Of a stretch of 64,000 nucleotides of DNA, positions 42,526-52,010 are shown piece by piece. Origin of the DNA: an uncultured Anaeromusa sp. GTDB lineage: Bacteria; Bacillota; Negativicutes; Anaeromusales; Anaeromusaceae. The position numbers and the translations under genes are program-made. Below the pieces are notes generated by a model. The model worked only from the letters and a program-made list of their open reading frames with translations. It made no database searches and was not told the origin of the DNA. The DNA lies in NCBI RefSeq assembly GCF_963676855.1, contig NZ_OY781460.1, forward strand, positions 2,889,501-2,953,500, in the 5' to 3' direction. Numbering within the stretch: the first letter of the stretch is position 1; each line of letters opens with the position of its first letter.

Positions 42526-44825
42526 TGCTTTTTCCTCCTCTTGCTTTTGGCCCTGTCAGAGGGCTTGCTGTGTGTTCCCGTAGCAGGCGCTTTACCAAGC
42601 TGGTGTTTCGGCTTATGAGCCGCATTCTGTTTCTTCGCGGCAACAGGGCGCACCCTTTTTTCATCTCCAACGCCTTTAGGCTGCTTTTCCCCGCCAGCTA
42701 CTAGTTGAAAGTCAATTGTCCGCTCCAGAGAATTTACGCGCGCCACTCGGATGGTCACCGCCTGCCCTAATTGGAATAGACGACGTGTCCGCTCACCCAA
42801 CAGGCAGTACCTCTCTTCAATAAATTGATAATAATCATCATCTAGCGTAGAAACATGGACAAGTCCCTCCACGCCATTATCCAACTCCACAAAAAAGCCA
42901 AAAGCGGTTACACTGCTGATAACGCCGGCAAACTCTTCACCAACGAAGCGTTCCATATACTCCACCAGCTTCAACTGCACCGTTTCCCGTTCCGCTTCCG
43001 CCGCCGCGCGTTCCCGCTGCGAGCAATGCAACGCAATTTCAGGCAGTTCCTTCTCCAGCTTTTCCCGCCGCTTGCTTTTAAAGCCTTTTTGCAGCCACTC
43101 TCGCAGCATGCGGTGCACAATCAGATCTGGATAGCGCCGAATCGGCGAAGTAAAGTGCGTATAGTATGGCGCCGCCAGGCCAAAATGCCCCAAATTTTCC
43201 GCTTCATACCGCGCTTGTTTTAACGAACGCAACATTACCGTACTGACTATTTTCTCTTCTGGCCGTCCGGCAATACGGGTCAAAATTCGCTGTAGCGCCT
43301 CAGGGCGCACTTCTCCTTGGGTTCGCCGCAATTGCTCGCCAAAGTTATTCAATAACGAATCCAGCTTTAGTAGTTTCTCTGGATCCGGGTTTTCATGCAC
43401 CCGAAACAAGAAAGGCAGCTTCAAGCGATACATATGCTCTGCCACAGTTTCGTTCGCCACCAACATAAATTCTTCTATAACCGACTCCGCAATCGTGCGA
43501 ACACGACGGACAATTTCCAATGGACGCCCTTGCTCATCCAGTTTCACCTTAAGCTCCGGAAAATCAAAATCCACAGCTCCCCTGCGCATACGACGCTCAC
43601 GCAGAACTTGGCAAAGCTGCTCCATTTTCTGCAGGTGCGGCAAATGGGAATGATACCGTTCCTCCACCGAATCCAAGCCCTCTACCAGCATCTTCCGCAC
43701 CACCGTATAAGAAAAGCGTTCAGCTACTCGAATCACTGCCGGAAACACTTCATATTGCCGAACTCGCCCCAAGGGATCGATTTCCATTTCACAAGACATA
43801 ACCAACCGATCCACTTGGGCATTTAAGCTGCAAATGCCGTTAGACAAGCGTTGCGGCAGCATAGGAAGAACTCGGTCCACCAAGTACACACTTGTACCGC
43901 GTTGTCGCGCCTCAACGTCAAGACGGCTGCCTTCCCGCACATAATGGCTCACATCAGCGATATAGACACCCAGACGATACGTTCCATCGTCCAACGCTTC
44001 CACATGAACCGCATCATCCAAATCCTTAGCGTCTTCACCGTCAATAGTAATGATAGGCAGATGCCGTAGATCACGCCGCTCGGATAATTCCTCTTCCCGT
44101 ACGGTTGCCGGCACTGCATCGGCCTCCGCCAATACCGGCGCATCAAAATCGGCTGACAGCTGATGCCGCCTCAAAATAGATAAAACTTCCAATCCCGGAT
44201 CTCCCGGGCGTCCTAATTCCTCGACAATCCTGCCTTCAGCGCTGCGTTTTCGTTCCGGCCAATTGGTTATCTCCACTACTACTTTGCTACCGCTGGCAGC
44301 GCCGCCAAAGCACTCTGAGGGAATAAACACATCTTGCCCCAAACGCACATCATCAGGCCGAACAAAACCGTAATTTCGTCCGGCTTCAAAAAGGCCTACC
44401 ATCTGCACATTTGCCCGACCTACAATCCGAATGATTTCTCCTTCCCGAGAACGCCCCTGCACGGGTCTCCGAGAATGTACGCGTGCAACAACCCGATCGT
44501 TGTGCATGGCCGTCCCCATATCATCAGGAGTAATAAACACATCGCTTTCCTCTGGATGCTGACGCACTTCAGGAATGACAAAGCCAAACCCCTTATTCGT
44601 CATCGCCAATCGTCCGACGACGAGGTTCATTTTTTCCGGCAAGCCATACCGATCATAGCGAGTTTTAACGATTACCGCCCGCTCTTCTAGGCTTTCTAAC
44701 AGTTCCCAAAAATCAGCTAAATCTTTACCCTTTAGGCGTAATTCTTCCGCCAATTCCTCCGCACTTAAAGGTCGGTAGGCTTCTTCTTTCATAAAAGACA
44801 GTACAATCTCTTCTAGACGGCTCAT
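42522..44825 (-). CDS. rnr: ribonuclease R
   Basis: 767 residues. Domain order: N-terminal helix-turn-helix, cold-shock domains (from about 70), RNB catalytic domain with [22 protein letters not shown] (the acidic metal ligands) and [18 protein letters not shown], a C-terminal S1 domain ([26 protein letters not shown]), and a Lys-rich tail. It digests structured RNA 3' to 5' and clears non-stop mRNAs during trans-translation, fitting its overlap with smpB. The start ATG overlaps the thioesterase stop (ATGA). Confidence 0.98.
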   Translation of the reverse strand: MSRLEEIVLSFMKEEAYRPLSAEELAEELRLKGKDLADFWELLESLEERAVIVKTRYDRYGLPEKMNLVVGRLAMTNKGFGFVIPEVRQHPEESDVFITPDDMGTAMHNDRVVARVHSRRPVQGRSREGEIIRIVGRANVQMVGLFEAGRNYGFVRPDDVRLGQDVFIPSECFGGAASGSKVVVEITNWPERKRSAEGRIVEELGRPGDPGLEVLSILRRHQLSADFDAPVLAEADAVPATVREEELSERRDLRHLPIITIDGEDAKDLDDAVHVEALDDGTYRLGVYIADVSHYVREGSRLDVEARQRGTSVYLVDRVLPMLPQRLSNGICSLNAQVDRLVMSCEMEIDPLGRVRQYEVFPAVIRVAERFSYTVVRKMLVEGLDSVEERYHSHLPHLQKMEQLCQVLRERRMRRGAVDFDFPELKVKLDEQGRPLEIVRRVRTIAESVIEEFMLVANETVAEHMYRLKLPFLFRVHENPDPEKLLKLDSLLNNFGEQLRRTQGEVRPEALQRILTRIAGRPEEKIVSTVMLRSLKQARYEAENLGHFGLAAPYYTHFTSPIRRYPDLIVHRMLREWLQKGFKSKRREKLEKELPEIALHCSQRERAAAEAERETVQLKLVEYMERFVGEEFAGVISSVTAFGFFVELDNGVEGLVHVSTLDDDYYQFIEERYCLLGERTRRLFQLGQAVTIRVARVNSLERTIDFQLVAGGEKQPKGVGDEKRVRPVAAKKQNAAHKPKHQLGKAPATGTHSKPSDRAKSKRRKKQ

Positions 44826-45238
44826 GATAAATCACCCAAAATAGCCACCACGGCCTTCCCTTCAGCCGTAACCGAACCATCAGCCAACCGAATTTGCGCT
44901 GTCATTTCCGCCATTTTTCCCCGTTGGCCCACAACTTTTCCTTCAATCAACAGTTCTTGGCCGATCGGCGTCGGCGCGCGGAAACGGACCTCCAGCTTGG
45001 CCGTAACAGCCTGCTTGCCTTTGGCATAGTAGTACCGCCCCATGATCTCATCCAGCAACGTACTCACAAGACCGCCGTGCATCACACCGTTGTAGCTCTG
45101 ATGCTCCGGTCCCGCCGTAAAACGGCTACGATAGACGCCAGCCTCCACATCTTCTTCAAACTGCAGTTTCAAACCAATTGGATTCGAACGACCGCAGGCA
45201 AAGCACCACTGATTAGGATCCTCTTTTAATTCCATCAT
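44822..45238 (-). CDS. PaaI-type hotdog-fold thioesterase
   Basis: 138 residues. CFACGRSNPIGLKLQFEED, HQSYNGVMHGGLVSTLLDEIMGRYYYAKG and TAKLEVRFRAPTPIGQEL are typical of the hotdog thioesterase family; the Asp/Glu in TLLDEIMG is the catalytic region. The substrate is an acyl-CoA of unknown kind. The start at 45238 follows AGGAGGGG; a longer frame to 45352 would begin inside the esterase gene. It ends overlapping rnr (ATGA). Confidence 0.9.
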   Translation of the reverse strand: MMELKEDPNQWCFACGRSNPIGLKLQFEEDVEAGVYRSRFTAGPEHQSYNGVMHGGLVSTLLDEIMGRYYYAKGKQAVTAKLEVRFRAPTPIGQELLIEGKVVGQRGKMAEMTAQIRLADGSVTAEGKAVVAILGDLS

Positions 45239-45252
45239 TTTTTCCCCTCCTG

Positions 45253-45999
45253 TCATTCCTCTTCTAGCGTCTTCAAAAACGCTTTCACTTGCGCAAAGAC
45301 TAGTTCCCGTTCTACATCTAAAGTCACCAAGTGACCTGATTTCTCCAGCCAAATCAATTCTTTTTTAAAACTGCCAGCCTGTTCGTAAATATGCTGAGCA
45401 CTCCGAGGACGCACCGTGTGTTCACGTCGGCTCTGCATCACCAACAACGGCGACTGCACCTGCGGCAACAGCCTTTGCACATGACGGATCAATTGCAGCA
45501 GGCTTTTTACACACGCCAAGGGCGTCGCCTCATAGGCTACAGTATAACAGTCGTCTAAATCCACAAAACGGCGCCGTTTTTTCGGCGCATAGGCGCGAAA
45601 GAGGCGGAACACATCTACATAATGAGCTCTTTTATCATACAAATCAATGGGCGCGCTCAAAGACACCGTCTTCCATACCGGCAGTTGCGCACTCAACGCC
45701 AACGCCAGCAACCCTCCCATGGAAAGTCCCACCACAGCTACCTGCGAACACAAGGAACGAAGCAGCCAATAGCCGTCTTCAGCGCCTCCATACCAGAGCG
45801 GCCAACGGGTCTGCGCCATTTCCTCTACCGTCGTCCCGTGTCCGGGCAGTCGAGGCGCCAGCACTGTATAGCCGTCTTGATGCAGCGCCTCTCCCAAGAG
45901 GCGCATCTCCGCCGGTGAACCGGTAAAGCCATGCAGCAATAAAACTCCTTTTTCTCCTCCATGCAGCAAAAACGGCTCCGCACCTTGTAAAATCGACAT
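45253..45999 (-). CDS. alpha/beta hydrolase (carboxylesterase/lipase type)
   Basis: 248 residues, similar to Est30-like carboxylesterases. Nucleophile elbow VVGLSMGG, oxyanion region LLLHGFTGSPAEM, catalytic His in KSGHLVTLD and Asp probably around REHTVR. First gene of the esterase, thioesterase, rnr, smpB operon, a position seen in many Firmicutes. A TATAAT -10 lies at 46029-46034 without a clear -35. Confidence 0.93.
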   Translation of the reverse strand: MSILQGAEPFLLHGGEKGVLLLHGFTGSPAEMRLLGEALHQDGYTVLAPRLPGHGTTVEEMAQTRWPLWYGGAEDGYWLLRSLCSQVAVVGLSMGGLLALALSAQLPVWKTVSLSAPIDLYDKRAHYVDVFRLFRAYAPKKRRRFVDLDDCYTVAYEATPLACVKSLLQLIRHVQRLLPQVQSPLLVMQSRREHTVRPRSAQHIYEQAGSFKKELIWLEKSGHLVTLDVERELVFAQVKAFLKTLEEE

Positions 46000-46095
46000 T
46001 GCCCGTCCCCTTCCTTGCTTATTTCTTAATTATACCATTGAGATGCAAGAAGAGCACCGCTTGCTGCGGCGCTCTTCTTGTAAAAAAATTATGTA

Positions 46096-48165
46096 TTATA
46101 CACGAAATTTAGCAATTCCTTGGCGTAGGTCTTCCACCGCCTGCAACAATTGCTTTGCTTCTGTTTGCACAGACTGAACCGCTTGGGCCTGTCCATCCAT
46201 CGTCGAAGCCAATTGGCCGGTAATGGCAGACGTCTCCTCCGCTCCAGCGGACAACGAACTAAAGCTGCCCACTACCTCCTCTGTTTCATGAATCATAGCT
46301 CCAAAACGCTCTTCCATAGCATTTAAAACACCCTGCATCTCTTCGACGGCTTGCGTAATTTCCCGGAATATAGTATCGGTACTCCGCACCGCCTCCTGCT
46401 GGCGTTCCGTAACATCACAGGCCCGCTTGATTTCCGCCACCGCCTGGTGCGAAGCCTCCTGCACCTGACCGATTACCTGCCGTATTTCGCCAGCAGCCCG
46501 GCTGCTCTCCTCCGCCAGCTTGCGCACCTCTTCCGCTACCACTGCAAAACCGCGGCCATGTTCCCCCGCTCGAGCCGCCTCAATGGAAGCGTTAAGCGCC
46601 AGCAGATTTGTCTGTTCGGCAATACCTTCGATAGCTTCTGTAAAAGAAGCTATCCGGCGGTTTTCCTGGTCGACGCGCTGTACTACCGCATCAACGCCTT
46701 CCACCGCTTGCCGCTCTTCTTGCATCTGCTGATTCAACACGCCTACAATATCATTCAGATCCTTACTAAAACGGCGAATCATCTCATACGCTTGACGCAC
46801 ATCTTGCAATCGATTACCGGCATGTTGCACATGTCCAGACATGTCATGCATCCGGGCTACACCTTGCTCTAACTCCTTCGCTTGCGAAGCGGAAACGGTG
46901 GCAATCTCCTGTACCGACATCGCCACTTCCTCTACCGACTGTGCTGCTGAGGCAGCGCTGGCATCCAATTGACGCGAGCGTGTTTCTACATTTCCAGCTA
47001 CATGCCTGGCACCGGCAACCAGTGTTCCCACTTCTTGCCGCATATTCTCCAACGACTGGAATAAAACGCCGCTTTCATCGCTATAGTTCAAATAAGCCGG
47101 TTCTACTTTTTGCGAAAAATCACCTTGTCCCAATTGCCGCAGCAAGTCCGCTGCATTCGTCAAGGGTGCGGCAACGCGACGCGCCATCAGAAAAGACAGC
47201 CCCAACACCAAAAGGATAGTAACGCCCAACACAAGCAACAAGGCGCTGCGGACATGGGCGGCACTCTCATTAAGCTGCGCCGCTTCCACTAACACTACGT
47301 ATTTCCAACCGGACTGCTGTGAAGTCACTACGTTTGCCACATGTGCCGTACCGTTGAGGTCTAAGGAAATTTGCCCTTCTGTAATACCTGCCAGCGTACT
47401 CAAGGACGAGTCCTTCAACTCCGCCAGCTTTTTAAAATTCAGCTCTGGGTTGCGAGGATGCGCAATAATAGTTCCTTTACTGTCCAAGAGTACCACGTAA
47501 CCAGTTTCACCGATTTTAATGTCCTGAATTAATTTTGTTACTACCGGCAAATCTACATTCAAACCCATAACGCCGCGAAACTGCCCCGACTCATCGGTTA
47601 CAGCCGTAAAAATGCCGATCGTCGGCACGCCCTTGCTCGTCATAAAGGGGTCTGACACCCAGGCATCCTTTTGTTTTAGACTCTCTTTATACCAGTCGCG
47701 GCTGCGTGAATCATAGCCTGCTTTGCGAGGAATGGCTGGCCACTGCAAATAACCGCCGTCTGCGAGACCGAAGGAAATGGTATTCACCTTCGGATGACTC
47801 TTGGAAAATTGCACAAACTGTTGGTACAGCTCCGCTTCATAGCCCCCTGTCGCGAAGGGGTCCATGGGCACCATGCCGTTCGCGCCTCCTTGTTTTTCCA
47901 TATAACGAGTAACGCTAGCGCCACTTTGCCGAACCAAGGGCATTTGCGCTAAAAGGCGGACATTTTCTTTTTGCCCTTCAAAAAATAAATTTACCGCGTT
48001 GTCGACTTGCATGACCTCACGAGTTGTACTTTGCAAAAAATCGCTTTGGGTTTGCTCTTTAACGGTCCGATCCAAAACAGCCGCCAACACAAACAATGGA
48101 ATTAACACAATTGCCAGTAGCGCCAGCGATAATTTCCCCTGCAACGAACGAAATGGCTTTAACAT
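46096..48165 (-). CDS. methyl-accepting chemotaxis protein with Cache sensor
   Basis: 689 residues. First membrane helix ([20 protein letters not shown]), an extracytoplasmic double-Cache-type domain of about 260 residues ([20 protein letters not shown] and [16 protein letters not shown]), second membrane helix ([19 protein letters not shown]), HAMP, then a long signalling region with the tip [20 protein letters not shown]. Cache receptors commonly sense amino acids or organic acids. The start ATG has GGGAGG nine bases before it. It stands beside two HD-GYP phosphodiesterase genes. Confidence 0.95.
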   Translation of the reverse strand: MLKPFRSLQGKLSLALLAIVLIPLFVLAAVLDRTVKEQTQSDFLQSTTREVMQVDNAVNLFFEGQKENVRLLAQMPLVRQSGASVTRYMEKQGGANGMVPMDPFATGGYEAELYQQFVQFSKSHPKVNTISFGLADGGYLQWPAIPRKAGYDSRSRDWYKESLKQKDAWVSDPFMTSKGVPTIGIFTAVTDESGQFRGVMGLNVDLPVVTKLIQDIKIGETGYVVLLDSKGTIIAHPRNPELNFKKLAELKDSSLSTLAGITEGQISLDLNGTAHVANVVTSQQSGWKYVVLVEAAQLNESAAHVRSALLLVLGVTILLVLGLSFLMARRVAAPLTNAADLLRQLGQGDFSQKVEPAYLNYSDESGVLFQSLENMRQEVGTLVAGARHVAGNVETRSRQLDASAASAAQSVEEVAMSVQEIATVSASQAKELEQGVARMHDMSGHVQHAGNRLQDVRQAYEMIRRFSKDLNDIVGVLNQQMQEERQAVEGVDAVVQRVDQENRRIASFTEAIEGIAEQTNLLALNASIEAARAGEHGRGFAVVAEEVRKLAEESSRAAGEIRQVIGQVQEASHQAVAEIKRACDVTERQQEAVRSTDTIFREITQAVEEMQGVLNAMEERFGAMIHETEEVVGSFSSLSAGAEETSAITGQLASTMDGQAQAVQSVQTEAKQLLQAVEDLRQGIAKFRV

Positions 48166-48229
48166 CCTAGTTCCTCCCTATGTCTTTACAATGAATGCTT
48201 CCAGTGTAACCAATTCTTTGCCAGAAAAC

Positions 48230-48248
48230 TATCAGATAAATTCTGATA
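48230..48248. promoter_or_regulatory. inverted repeat upstream of the Cache-MCP gene
   Basis: TATCAGA-TAAAT-TCTGATA: perfect 7-bp arms, 5-bp centre. It lies 65 bases upstream of the MCP start. It is a possible operator; the protein that binds it is unknown. Confidence 0.4.
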
Positions 48249-48292
48249 AAAAAAGCCCTTAAAGCAGCTTCCGCTTGCTTCCGGGCCTTCTT
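48249..48292 (-). terminator. terminator of the first HD-GYP gene
   Basis: Minus strand AAGGCCCGGAAGC...GCTGCTTTAAGGGCTTTTTTT: imperfect hairpin with a T-run. Confidence 0.65.
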
Positions 48293-49459
48293 TTACGTCT
48301 TGATTACTTTTTTCACTTCGATTCCGCTGCGATCATTAAGCCGGAAAAATTCACTTTTCTCGCCGCTAACCAACATGTTTTCACCGCATTCTTCATCCCA
48401 CTGCACAACCCAGCCTACTTTCCCATTCGAAAGTTCAACCTTCTGTCCCAATAGGAAAAAATGAACCTCTTTCAACAAAGCCCGACCAGCCATCACCTCA
48501 AATTCAGCTCCGTATACTTGTTTGTATAGTTCTCTGGCCGCGCCAAAAGGACTGATTTCCGAACCATCCGGCTGTTTGAGACTAGTGCGGCTTTCATAAG
48601 CATCCGCTAACGCCAGCACTTTGGCATAAGGATGCGTTTTCATGCTTCCTACTCGCATCGGATATCCTTGTCCATCAGGACGCTCATGGTGCTGCAGCAC
48701 TCCCATAAGCACAGGCAGCGGCAACGGTGATTCTTTGCATATTTCTTGTAAATATCGATAGGCCACCAGCGGGTGCGTCCTCATAATGCGCTCTTCTTCA
48801 AAGGTCAATGTCCCTTTTTTCTCCATAATGCGAGTAGGCAAATGAAATTTACCTACGTCATGCAACAACGCCGCGCAAACAGCCTCGCGAATATCTTTTT
48901 CACCAACACTGCCCTGAGCCCGCATTATCATCGCTGTCAAAAAACCCACATTCAACAAATGATTGCTTACAGGCCGCTCTTCTTTTTTTTCAAAATAAAG
49001 CAACGGCAATACTTCTGCTCGGACTAGACACAAATCGGCAATTTCATCCGCTACACGCCAGAGAATCGGCCAATCCACAGGACCACGCAGACGTATAGCC
49101 GTCCAGATTTTCTTCATTTCCTCCAAGAGCATTCCATACCGTTGCTTAAACAAAGTCTGCACCGGGCTAACCAGTGGACAGTATGCACCAATAGTCTTCC
49201 ACGTTTCTTCAGCGCTTATAGCGGCTGGCAGTTCCTCTTCTCCCTGCACATCGCCAACAACAAAGGTGTTTTTATCAGTCCTCACCACGTCGATTGCAGC
49301 GATGGACATCCTCTGCAACAAAGCAATCGCCCGTTCATCCAGTACCGTCCCGCCTTGCATTACGATCGCGCCCTTACTGTTTTTAGCAGGCCCAGCCAAA
49401 CACATGCCTGGTCTCAACTGCTGCACCGTACAAGACATACCTTGTAGTTCCTGATTCAT
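48293..49459 (-). CDS. HD-GYP cyclic-di-GMP phosphodiesterase (first of a tandem pair)
   Basis: About 388 residues. The HD-GYP domain has AALLHDVGKFHLPTRIMEK, an RIMRTHPLVAYRYLQE helix and the signature HHERPDGQGYPMRVG. It should hydrolyse c-di-GMP to pGpG or GMP. The N-terminal 130 residues open with a beta-rich segment (VQQLRPGMCLAGPAKNSKGA); a short C-terminal beta domain (LLGQKVELSNGKVGWVVQWD) is shared with the neighbouring paralogue. No receiver or PAS domain. Start: the ATG at 49459 after GGAGGGG. Confidence 0.93.
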   Translation of the reverse strand: MNQELQGMSCTVQQLRPGMCLAGPAKNSKGAIVMQGGTVLDERAIALLQRMSIAAIDVVRTDKNTFVVGDVQGEEELPAAISAEETWKTIGAYCPLVSPVQTLFKQRYGMLLEEMKKIWTAIRLRGPVDWPILWRVADEIADLCLVRAEVLPLLYFEKKEERPVSNHLLNVGFLTAMIMRAQGSVGEKDIREAVCAALLHDVGKFHLPTRIMEKKGTLTFEEERIMRTHPLVAYRYLQEICKESPLPLPVLMGVLQHHERPDGQGYPMRVGSMKTHPYAKVLALADAYESRTSLKQPDGSEISPFGAARELYKQVYGAEFEVMAGRALLKEVHFFLLGQKVELSNGKVGWVVQWDEECGENMLVSGEKSEFFRLNDRSGIEVKKVIKT

Positions 49460-49575
49460 ACCCTGTCCCCTCCTGGAGGTATCACTACTTTCAAGCTTCC
49501 TGCCTGAATTTGTGAGTTTCTTAGAGTTAACCCACAAAAGTATAGATAATTTAAAAAAATTATAACAGTTTCCAA

Positions 49576-49612
49576 TAAAAAAAAGAATCCTCCAAAAGGA
49601 GGATTCTTTAAC
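49576..49612 (-). terminator. terminator of the second HD-GYP gene
   Basis: Minus strand AAAGAATCCTCC, TTTT loop, GGAGGATTCTTTTTTTT: near-perfect hairpin and T-run. Confidence 0.9.
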
Positions 49613-49659
49613 TACTCAAGCCGAGGACAGCCAAGTACAGCAAGACTTTAGTCCCGTGC

Positions 49660-50817
49660 TCATCCTTGTCTTCGTGGCTGAACGATAGCTTGAATGGCCA
49701 TCCCACACCGATCATTCAGCAAATATGTACGTCCCCGTTTGTCCATCACAGCTGCGTTTTCCCCGCAACTTTCATCCCATTGCGTCAGCCAACCTTCATT
49801 TCCATTATCCAATCGCACTTTTTGGCCCAGCAAAAATTGATGGATCTGCCCCAAAAAAGCCCGTGTCGCCTTAACATCCAGACGATCTCGCGACATGTCC
49901 CGTCTCAGTTCCCGTGCCGCCGTAAACGGATTATGCTGTTTTCCATACATCTTTTTAGAAGTCATCGCGTCATACATATCAGCAATGGCCAAAATCCGAG
50001 AATATGCATGCATTTTAGCTTGTCCAACCGAAATAGGATAACCGCTTCCATCCAACCGTTCATGATGCTGCAAAACGCCAGCCAGCACCGGCAGCGGAAA
50101 CACCCCTGCTTCCTGTAGCAGGCGAAACCCCAGAACAGCATGTCCCTGCACAACCCGTATTTCTTTTGGAGTCAGGGATTCCGTTTTATGCAAAATTTCT
50201 TCCGGAACTTGTAACTTTCCTACATCATGAAGCAGCGCCGCCAGGGCCACTTCATATACTTCTTGTTCTTCCCAATTCAACAAACGCGCCATCATTGCAG
50301 ACAACAAAGAAACATGCAGGGAATGATGCAGCAGATAGCTCTCTTGGCGAGGCATAAAATGAATACAAGGCAGTACTTGCACTGCCAGCAAGGACAAGTC
50401 CGTAACTTCGGACACGATCGCCTCGATTTCCGCCCAGTCCACAATTTCATTGCTTGCCACCTGCAAATTGAAAAACTGCCGTTTCAGCCTCTTCAGCCAT
50501 CCTTCGTAATGCTCGCGGAATAAATCCCATAACGGATCCACAATGCTGCAAAAAGGTCCTGGATGCCAAGAGGATTCCATTTCTACAATTTCAGACACAA
50601 CCGCCGGTTTCGGCAGCCCAATCCCATCTTCGCTCCACGCCACAACATCTACAGGCCCAATATGCAGCCGTCCAAGAACTTCAATAACCCTGCGATTCAG
50701 CTCCGTGCCCGGTTTTAAAATCATACGGCCACAACCATCTGTCACCGGCTCCACCAGCCTCATTCCTGGTTGCAATTCTTCTACCGCACACCCCCGGATT
50801 ACCGCCATACCGCCCAT
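49660..50817 (-). CDS. HD-GYP cyclic-di-GMP phosphodiesterase (second of a tandem pair)
   Basis: 385 residues. Same architecture as the gene downstream: N-terminal VEELQPGMRLVEPVTDGCGR, catalytic ALLHDVGKLQVPEEILHK, signature HHERLDGSGYPISVG, and C-terminal FLLGQKVRLDNGNEGWLTQWD. All metal and GYP positions are intact. The two are paralogues from a tandem duplication. They are separated by a terminator, so probably transcribed independently. Start: the ATG at 50817, ten bases after AAAGGAGG. Confidence 0.92.
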   Translation of the reverse strand: MGGMAVIRGCAVEELQPGMRLVEPVTDGCGRMILKPGTELNRRVIEVLGRLHIGPVDVVAWSEDGIGLPKPAVVSEIVEMESSWHPGPFCSIVDPLWDLFREHYEGWLKRLKRQFFNLQVASNEIVDWAEIEAIVSEVTDLSLLAVQVLPCIHFMPRQESYLLHHSLHVSLLSAMMARLLNWEEQEVYEVALAALLHDVGKLQVPEEILHKTESLTPKEIRVVQGHAVLGFRLLQEAGVFPLPVLAGVLQHHERLDGSGYPISVGQAKMHAYSRILAIADMYDAMTSKKMYGKQHNPFTAARELRRDMSRDRLDVKATRAFLGQIHQFLLGQKVRLDNGNEGWLTQWDESCGENAAVMDKRGRTYLLNDRCGMAIQAIVQPRRQG

Positions 50818-50847
50818 AAACAACAAACCTCCTTTACAAAGGAATGA

Positions 50848-50876
50848 AAAACCCCCGACAAACTGCCGGGAGTTAG
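50848..50876 (-). terminator. secG terminator
   Basis: Minus strand CTCCCGGCAGTTTGTCGGGGGTTTTT, between secG and the HD-GYP gene. Confidence 0.8.
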
Positions 50877-50929
50877 CGATCTACGAATATGCTGATCGGC
50901 GAGCAACGGCTCGAATAACCAGCCGATTC

Positions 50930-51160
50930 TTACCGCATGATAACAGACAAAGCCATGGTTACCAAACCAAAAAGAATACCTAAAATCATCGTCGCTTTCG
51001 CCAAAAACTGGTCCAACCCTCTCGCTCTACCACCAAAAAGGCTCTCGGCTCCGCCGCCGATTGAGCCGGATAACCCTGCGCTTTTTCCTGATTGCATCAC
51101 TACACTGGCAATCAAGGCCACGCAGATGATTGCATCAATAATCATCAAGGCTGTGCTCAC
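50930..51160 (-). CDS. secG: preprotein translocase subunit SecG
   Basis: 76 residues, two hydrophobic helices (ALMIIDAIICVALIASVVM and ATMILGILFGLVTMALSVIM) joined by the conserved QSGKSAGLSGSIGGGAESLFGG loop. Accessory subunit of the SecYEG channel. In many Firmicutes secG lies directly upstream of an esterase, rnr and smpB; here five kilobases with an MCP and two HD-GYP genes separate them. Confidence 0.96.
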   Translation of the reverse strand: MSTALMIIDAIICVALIASVVMQSGKSAGLSGSIGGGAESLFGGRARGLDQFLAKATMILGILFGLVTMALSVIMR

Positions 51161-51246
51161 TACCTACACCCCCATTTTTGTCTTAGGTTATATCTTAACA
51201 CAAAAGTCAAAAAAGCCCAAGCAAAAGATGCTTTCTAATCGACTGC

Positions 51247-51912
51247 TCAACCTCTAGAACTGCTAGCCAAAGCTAGGCCTTCCACCTTTTCCGCTCCAGA
51301 CGTCAACAACGTTTTTGCACATTCATCCATAGTGGCTCCCGTTGTAAAAATATCATCGACCAAAAGAATCTTTTTCCCTTGTATCAAATTGCTCTTTTGC
51401 ACCCGAAAGGCACCGCGAATATTTTTCCGTCTCTCTCCTGACGGCAATTCCCATTGCGGCAATGTTTCTCTCTCCCGCAACAGCACATCCGGCAACCACA
51501 AAAAGCCTTGTTTGCGGCTCCAAGCAGAAAACAGCAGTTCTGTCTGGTTATAGCCTCGTTCTCGCCGTCGCTTCGGATGCAGCGGCACCGGCACTACGGC
51601 GTCCACGCCGGCAAAGCGAACAGTTCCCGCTGCCTGCGTTAAAAGCCAAGCCAAGGCGGCCTGCTTATTATCCTCGCCATGAAATTTAATATCCTGCAAT
51701 AAATGTCGTACCGCGCCGCCGTACTGGCAGACAACAAAACAACCTGCAAGATGCTTCAGCCGATGCAAGACAGGTGACAATGCTTTGAGGGAAAGCACCG
51801 GTCCCAAACACAAAGGACACCATTGCCCATGTTCCGCTACCGCTTTACCGCATCCAGGACATTTAGGAGGATACACCAAGTCCAAACACGCTTTGACTAA
51901 TGTCCCCAACAA
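51247..51912 (-). CDS. comF: ComF-family phosphoribosyltransferase-like protein
   Basis: About 221 residues. N-terminal zinc ribbon CPGCGKAVAEHGQWCPLC, then a phosphoribosyltransferase fold with HPKRRRERGYNQTELL and the PRPP-loop motif ILLVDDIFTTGATMDEC. ComF is needed for DNA uptake in naturally competent Firmicutes; its enzymatic substrate is not known. The start is taken as the TTG at 51912, nine bases after AAGGAGG; the open frame extends to 51942 but that would place the ribosome site inside the gene. It follows recD2 on the same strand. Confidence 0.9.
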   Translation of the reverse strand: MLGTLVKACLDLVYPPKCPGCGKAVAEHGQWCPLCLGPVLSLKALSPVLHRLKHLAGCFVVCQYGGAVRHLLQDIKFHGEDNKQAALAWLLTQAAGTVRFAGVDAVVPVPLHPKRRRERGYNQTELLFSAWSRKQGFLWLPDVLLRERETLPQWELPSGERRKNIRGAFRVQKSNLIQGKKILLVDDIFTTGATMDECAKTLLTSGAEKVEGLALASSSRG

Positions 51913-52010
51913 GAAAATACGCCTCCTTCGAGGAAAACACAAACGTATTAAGCTATATCACTAAAAGAGTCGCTTTAGCATGAGATGTGAATAAATGATT
52001 GGCTCCAAAT

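Noticed and set aside
46047..46083. Strong hairpin after the Cache-MCP gene
   Set aside because: On neither strand is it followed by a T-run, so it is not called as a terminator.
48165..48230. Possible sigma-54 or sigma-28 promoter before the Cache-MCP gene
   Set aside because: Only CTGGCA is present; the GC element at the right distance and the GCCGATAA motif are missing.
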